A stretch of 7,742 nt of DNA from Candidatus Poribacteria bacterium (GTDB lineage Bacteria > Poribacteria > WGA-4E > WGA-3G). The position numbers were made by a program, and so were the translations under genes. Below, piece after piece: positions 5,434-7,742 of this stretch (the stretch's first letter is position 1; every line of letters starts with the position of its first letter). The notes under the pieces are model-generated. The model was not told where the DNA came from, did no database searches, and saw only the letters and a list, made by a program, of their open reading frames with translations. Where the stretch lies: NCBI GenBank assembly GCA_009842375.1, contig VYFM01000236.1, positions 1-7,742 on the forward strand, read 5' to 3'.

Positions 5434-7612
5434 CACATTTTTTACTTATCTGGTTATTTGCATAGGATGTCTCCTATCGTTTACTGCATTTAGTCTCGCC
5501 GCCCCTCCTAATCCTTACCTATATTTTGATATTGATCCTAATACTGGTAAAATGACCCCAAAAACATCTCCAGGACAAAGCTCTGAACTCAGTCTTTCAA
5601 AATACCTTCAAGCATTGGATGGGTGTTGTAATGCAAGGGAACTCAGTGTTTTACAACCTGATGGGATTGAATATGTGCTTGCACTCAAAATTGATTTCAG
5701 TGATCAACCGGGTAAAAGGAGCAGTGCGGAGTTCAATGAATATCTATTTGCAGAGGAAGGTGTGTCCTTAAAAACCTATTTCCGCGAAAATTCTTATGGG
5801 CAGATGGATGTGCAACCGGGACCCGTTGGTGGTGTTTTACCAGAAGGAGACGAATGGATACGCGCTCAGAAACCGATGCGCTATTATGGAGAAGGACAGA
5901 TTAATGTGCCACGATATCAAGAACTTATTAGGGAGGCGTGTCGTGCTGTAGATGCAACTGTAGATTTTTCAAAATACGACCGTGATAAAGATGGAATCGT
6001 TGATCACCTTTTCATTATACATGCTGGTAATGATGAAGCGTCCAGCAAAGTGATTGATGAAGTTGATTATGTATATGATATTTGGTCAATCTTGACACCT
6101 GATGTCAACCTAATCGTTGATGGGGTAAGAGTTGATACAGCCGTTGTTGTTGCTGAGGAACCGGACTTTGATAAGCCACATTTGGGCATATATTTCCACG
6201 AATTTTTCCACGACTTCGGCGCGCCAGATGTTTATGGATCAAACTTCACAGATGCACGGGACCATCAATGGGGATTAATGGGGGCATTTGGTCCGTATCA
6301 GGGACCGAATGAAAGAGGTATAGGAAATGGATTACAACCGAGTCACATCATAGGCTATTTAAAATGGGACTTTGATGCACGTCCAGAAAATGGACGTGTC
6401 GGTTGGATTGAACCTGTAACAATCACGAAGACTGGACAGGTTACTGTTCCATGTTTCGAACTGCTACCTAAAACAGACAAACTCTTCAAAATTGATATTC
6501 CACTAACACGCGGAGCTTTTACTACCTTTGGTAATGATTCCGATTCGCATACCGATGTAATAAACAGAGAATTTTTCCTTATTGAGAACCGATATAAGAA
6601 CTCAGGAGCAACCTTTGACACATATCTTCCGGAGTCAGGCATTCTCATCTGGCATATTGATGAGACCCAGGTCAGACGTCTTGGTAGTTTTGATGCTGCT
6701 TTTCAGATTTGGCTCGAAGACCCCAACGATCCTGAACATATCGGTATTCATCCCGATGATCCTGGTTTCATAAATATTGATACTGTTACTGAAGGTGCAG
6801 CCTATTCAGCGAACGATAACCAAACTGGCTTCACACCCGGAACTTTGCCGAACAGTAGTGCCAGTGATGGAACACCCTCTGGTATTTCTATTACCAATAT
6901 AAGTGCTGAAGGTCTAACGATGCAGATGTTAGTCTCCTTTGGTGATACCTACGAACCGAACAATACTATTGAGACAGCATTCCCAATTTTTTACAATCAA
7001 CCCTACTACTCCTTCCTATATGATGCATCTGATCTCCAGGACCTTTATCGATTTGAAGCTGCCGGCGGTATAACGATTCGCGCCACATTATCGGACTTTC
7101 CAGATAACCTAAATTATAAATTGCTGCTTCTGACAGATACAGGTGAGATGTTATTAACTGGAGAGAAAGCTGTTGATCTGATTGGATACCAAATTCTTTA
7201 TCAACCCGCTTCAAGACAGGCGTTGAACCTCATGGTAACTTCAGTTGGTGAATTCAGCAGTGTTGAGTCCTACAAATTGTTAGTAGAGCAACTTGATCCT
7301 GAACCATTCGCAAAAATACATACACGGGTTTATCCGAATCCTATACGACTTTCATCATCTGGAATGACTTTTACATATCAACTCCCCGCTTCTCAATCAG
7401 CGGATAGTGTCACACTTGATATTTTTACAATTAATGGTGAGAAGGTTTTTAGTAAAACCCAGCAGGAGGTTTTGGCATCTGGTAAATTTCTGTGGGATGG
7501 TAAAAACCAACATGGCACTCCGCTTTCCTCCGGTATATATATATACCACATCGCAGCAACACAAGCAGATTCAGTTATACGTGAGACTGGTAATTTAGGT
7601 GTTCTCAGATAA
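5426..7612 (+). CDS. Secreted M6-family metalloprotease with PPC and FlgD/T9SS-like C-terminal domains
   Basis: About 728 residues from the proposed TTG. The same frame is open back to ATG codons at 5369 and 5153, but those would bury the signal peptide and overlap the upstream gene by up to 281 bp. Residues 2-26 form a hydrophobic secretion signal ending SLAA before PPNP; it lacks N-terminal positive charges, so the start remains uncertain. The M6 domain spans about 80-500: ENSYGQMDV (211-219), a Ca-loop-like DRDKDGIVD (185-193), the zinc site HEFFHDFGAPD with H258, E259, H262 and probable third ligand D268, and a WGLMGAF Met-turn-like segment (282-288). A PPC-like domain beginning DTYEPNN covers about 507-624. 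Residues 633-728 (VYPNPIR, then FLWDGKNQHGTPLSSGIYIYHI) match FlgD-Ig or type IX sorting-like domains. M6 peptidases (immune inhibitor A family) are extracellular proteases. Function is expected to be cleavage of envelope or external proteins; the substrate is unknown. Confidence 0.9.
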   Translation: MINTFFTYLVICIGCLLSFTAFSLAAPPNPYLYFDIDPNTGKMTPKTSPGQSSELSLSKYLQALDGCCNARELSVLQPDGIEYVLALKIDFSDQPGKRSSAEFNEYLFAEEGVSLKTYFRENSYGQMDVQPGPVGGVLPEGDEWIRAQKPMRYYGEGQINVPRYQELIREACRAVDATVDFSKYDRDKDGIVDHLFIIHAGNDEASSKVIDEVDYVYDIWSILTPDVNLIVDGVRVDTAVVVAEEPDFDKPHLGIYFHEFFHDFGAPDVYGSNFTDARDHQWGLMGAFGPYQGPNERGIGNGLQPSHIIGYLKWDFDARPENGRVGWIEPVTITKTGQVTVPCFELLPKTDKLFKIDIPLTRGAFTTFGNDSDSHTDVINREFFLIENRYKNSGATFDTYLPESGILIWHIDETQVRRLGSFDAAFQIWLEDPNDPEHIGIHPDDPGFINIDTVTEGAAYSANDNQTGFTPGTLPNSSASDGTPSGISITNISAEGLTMQMLVSFGDTYEPNNTIETAFPIFYNQPYYSFLYDASDLQDLYRFEAAGGITIRATLSDFPDNLNYKLLLLTDTGEMLLTGEKAVDLIGYQILYQPASRQALNLMVTSVGEFSSVESYKLLVEQLDPEPFAKIHTRVYPNPIRLSSSGMTFTYQLPASQSADSVTLDIFTINGEKVFSKTQQEVLASGKFLWDGKNQHGTPLSSGIYIYHIAATQADSVIRETGNLGVLR

Positions 7613-7677
7613 TCTCCTTATTAAGTCTTAGTCATAAATTTATCTTGTTGACGAAAAAACGTAGGTGTGGTAACTTA

Positions 7678-7699
7678 AGGATATGTATTATCATATCTT
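7678..7699. repeat. Small hairpin downstream of the protease gene
   Basis: GATATG at 7680-7685 pairs with CATATC at 7692-7697 around a 6-nt loop, and G7679-T7698 (wobble) plus A7678-T7699 lengthen the stem. It is AT-rich and has no T-run after it, so it is a poor terminator. It directly abuts the compound hairpin at 7700-7742 and may belong to the same element. The rest of 7613-7677 shows no gene or clear signal. Confidence 0.4.
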
Positions 7700-7742
7700 C
7701 GGTGTCAAAACCTCGTGCTTTAGCACGGGGATGTAGACACCG
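7700..7742. mobile_element. Compound hairpin resembling an IS200/IS605-family right end (solo end)
   Basis: An inner stem, CCTCGTGC (7711-7718) against GCACGGGG (7723-7730), has one G-T wobble and a TTTA loop. It is enclosed by an outer perfect 7-bp inverted repeat, CGGTGTC (7700-7706) and GACACCG (7736-7742). A GC-rich stem with a CTTTAG loop followed by GGGG-ATGT is characteristic of the 3' ends of tnpB-carrying IS200/IS605 elements and their guide RNAs. In that orientation tnpB should lie to the left, but 7613-7699 has stops in all + frames I read and the protease gene precedes it, so this would be a solo or MITE-like end. Alternatively, read on the - strand, the stem is followed by TTTT and could terminate a gene entering from the right. 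Confidence 0.5.

Noticed and set aside
7532..7547. 16-bp perfect palindrome made of TA repeats between GG and CC
   Set aside because: It lies within the codons for the conserved SGIYIYHI motif of the C-terminal domain; Ile-Tyr alternation explains it.

Overview
The window is AT-rich bacterial DNA with four sizeable genes, all on the + strand. The secreted protein at the right end combines a signal peptide, an M6 metalloprotease, a PPC-type domain and a C-terminal FlgD/type IX-sorting-like domain ending in a 'WDGKN..G..LSSGIY.Y' motif. It sits with a carbohydrate-binding-module-like domain of the 'IEAE...W.R' type and a ThuA-like domain. This mix is typical of large-genome uncultured Gram-negative lineages such as Candidatus Poribacteria and relatives. 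That assignment is an inference from style; no rRNA or marker gene is present to settle it.

Layout: (i) 1-229 is a leader with a textbook sigma70-type promoter (TTGACA, 17 bp, TATAAT, plus an extended -10 TG) and three TTGAC-containing inverted repeats, the third lying on the -35 box. (ii) 230-1648 encodes four beta/gamma-crystallin-type Greek-key motifs fused to a class I glutamine-amidotransferase-like (ThuA-like) domain without a visible nucleophilic cysteine. (iii) 1694-3997 encodes a YqiK-type flotillin (SPFH protein) whose coiled coil is expanded by three copies of an 88-residue super-repeat, each made of eight 11-residue turns; part of it is a perfect 176-bp DNA duplication. (iv) 4111-5433 encodes an apparently cytoplasmic protein with a cysteine cluster at the N-terminus, a CBM6/35-like beta-sandwich in the middle and a CxxC...CxxC zinc ribbon at the C-terminus. 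(v) About 5426-7612 encodes the secreted M6 protease, probably translationally coupled to the preceding gene by an 8-bp overlap. (vi) 7613-7742 is non-coding and ends in a compound hairpin resembling the right end of an IS200/IS605-family element, with no transposase gene next to it.

The four genes are spaced by 45 bp, 113 bp and an 8-bp overlap, and I see no convincing terminator between them, so a single transcript from the promoter at 146-174 is plausible. The shared theme may be the cell envelope: a membrane flotillin scaffold, a Ca2+-binding-fold protein, a carbohydrate-binding-fold adaptor and a secreted protease. That link rests only on gene order.
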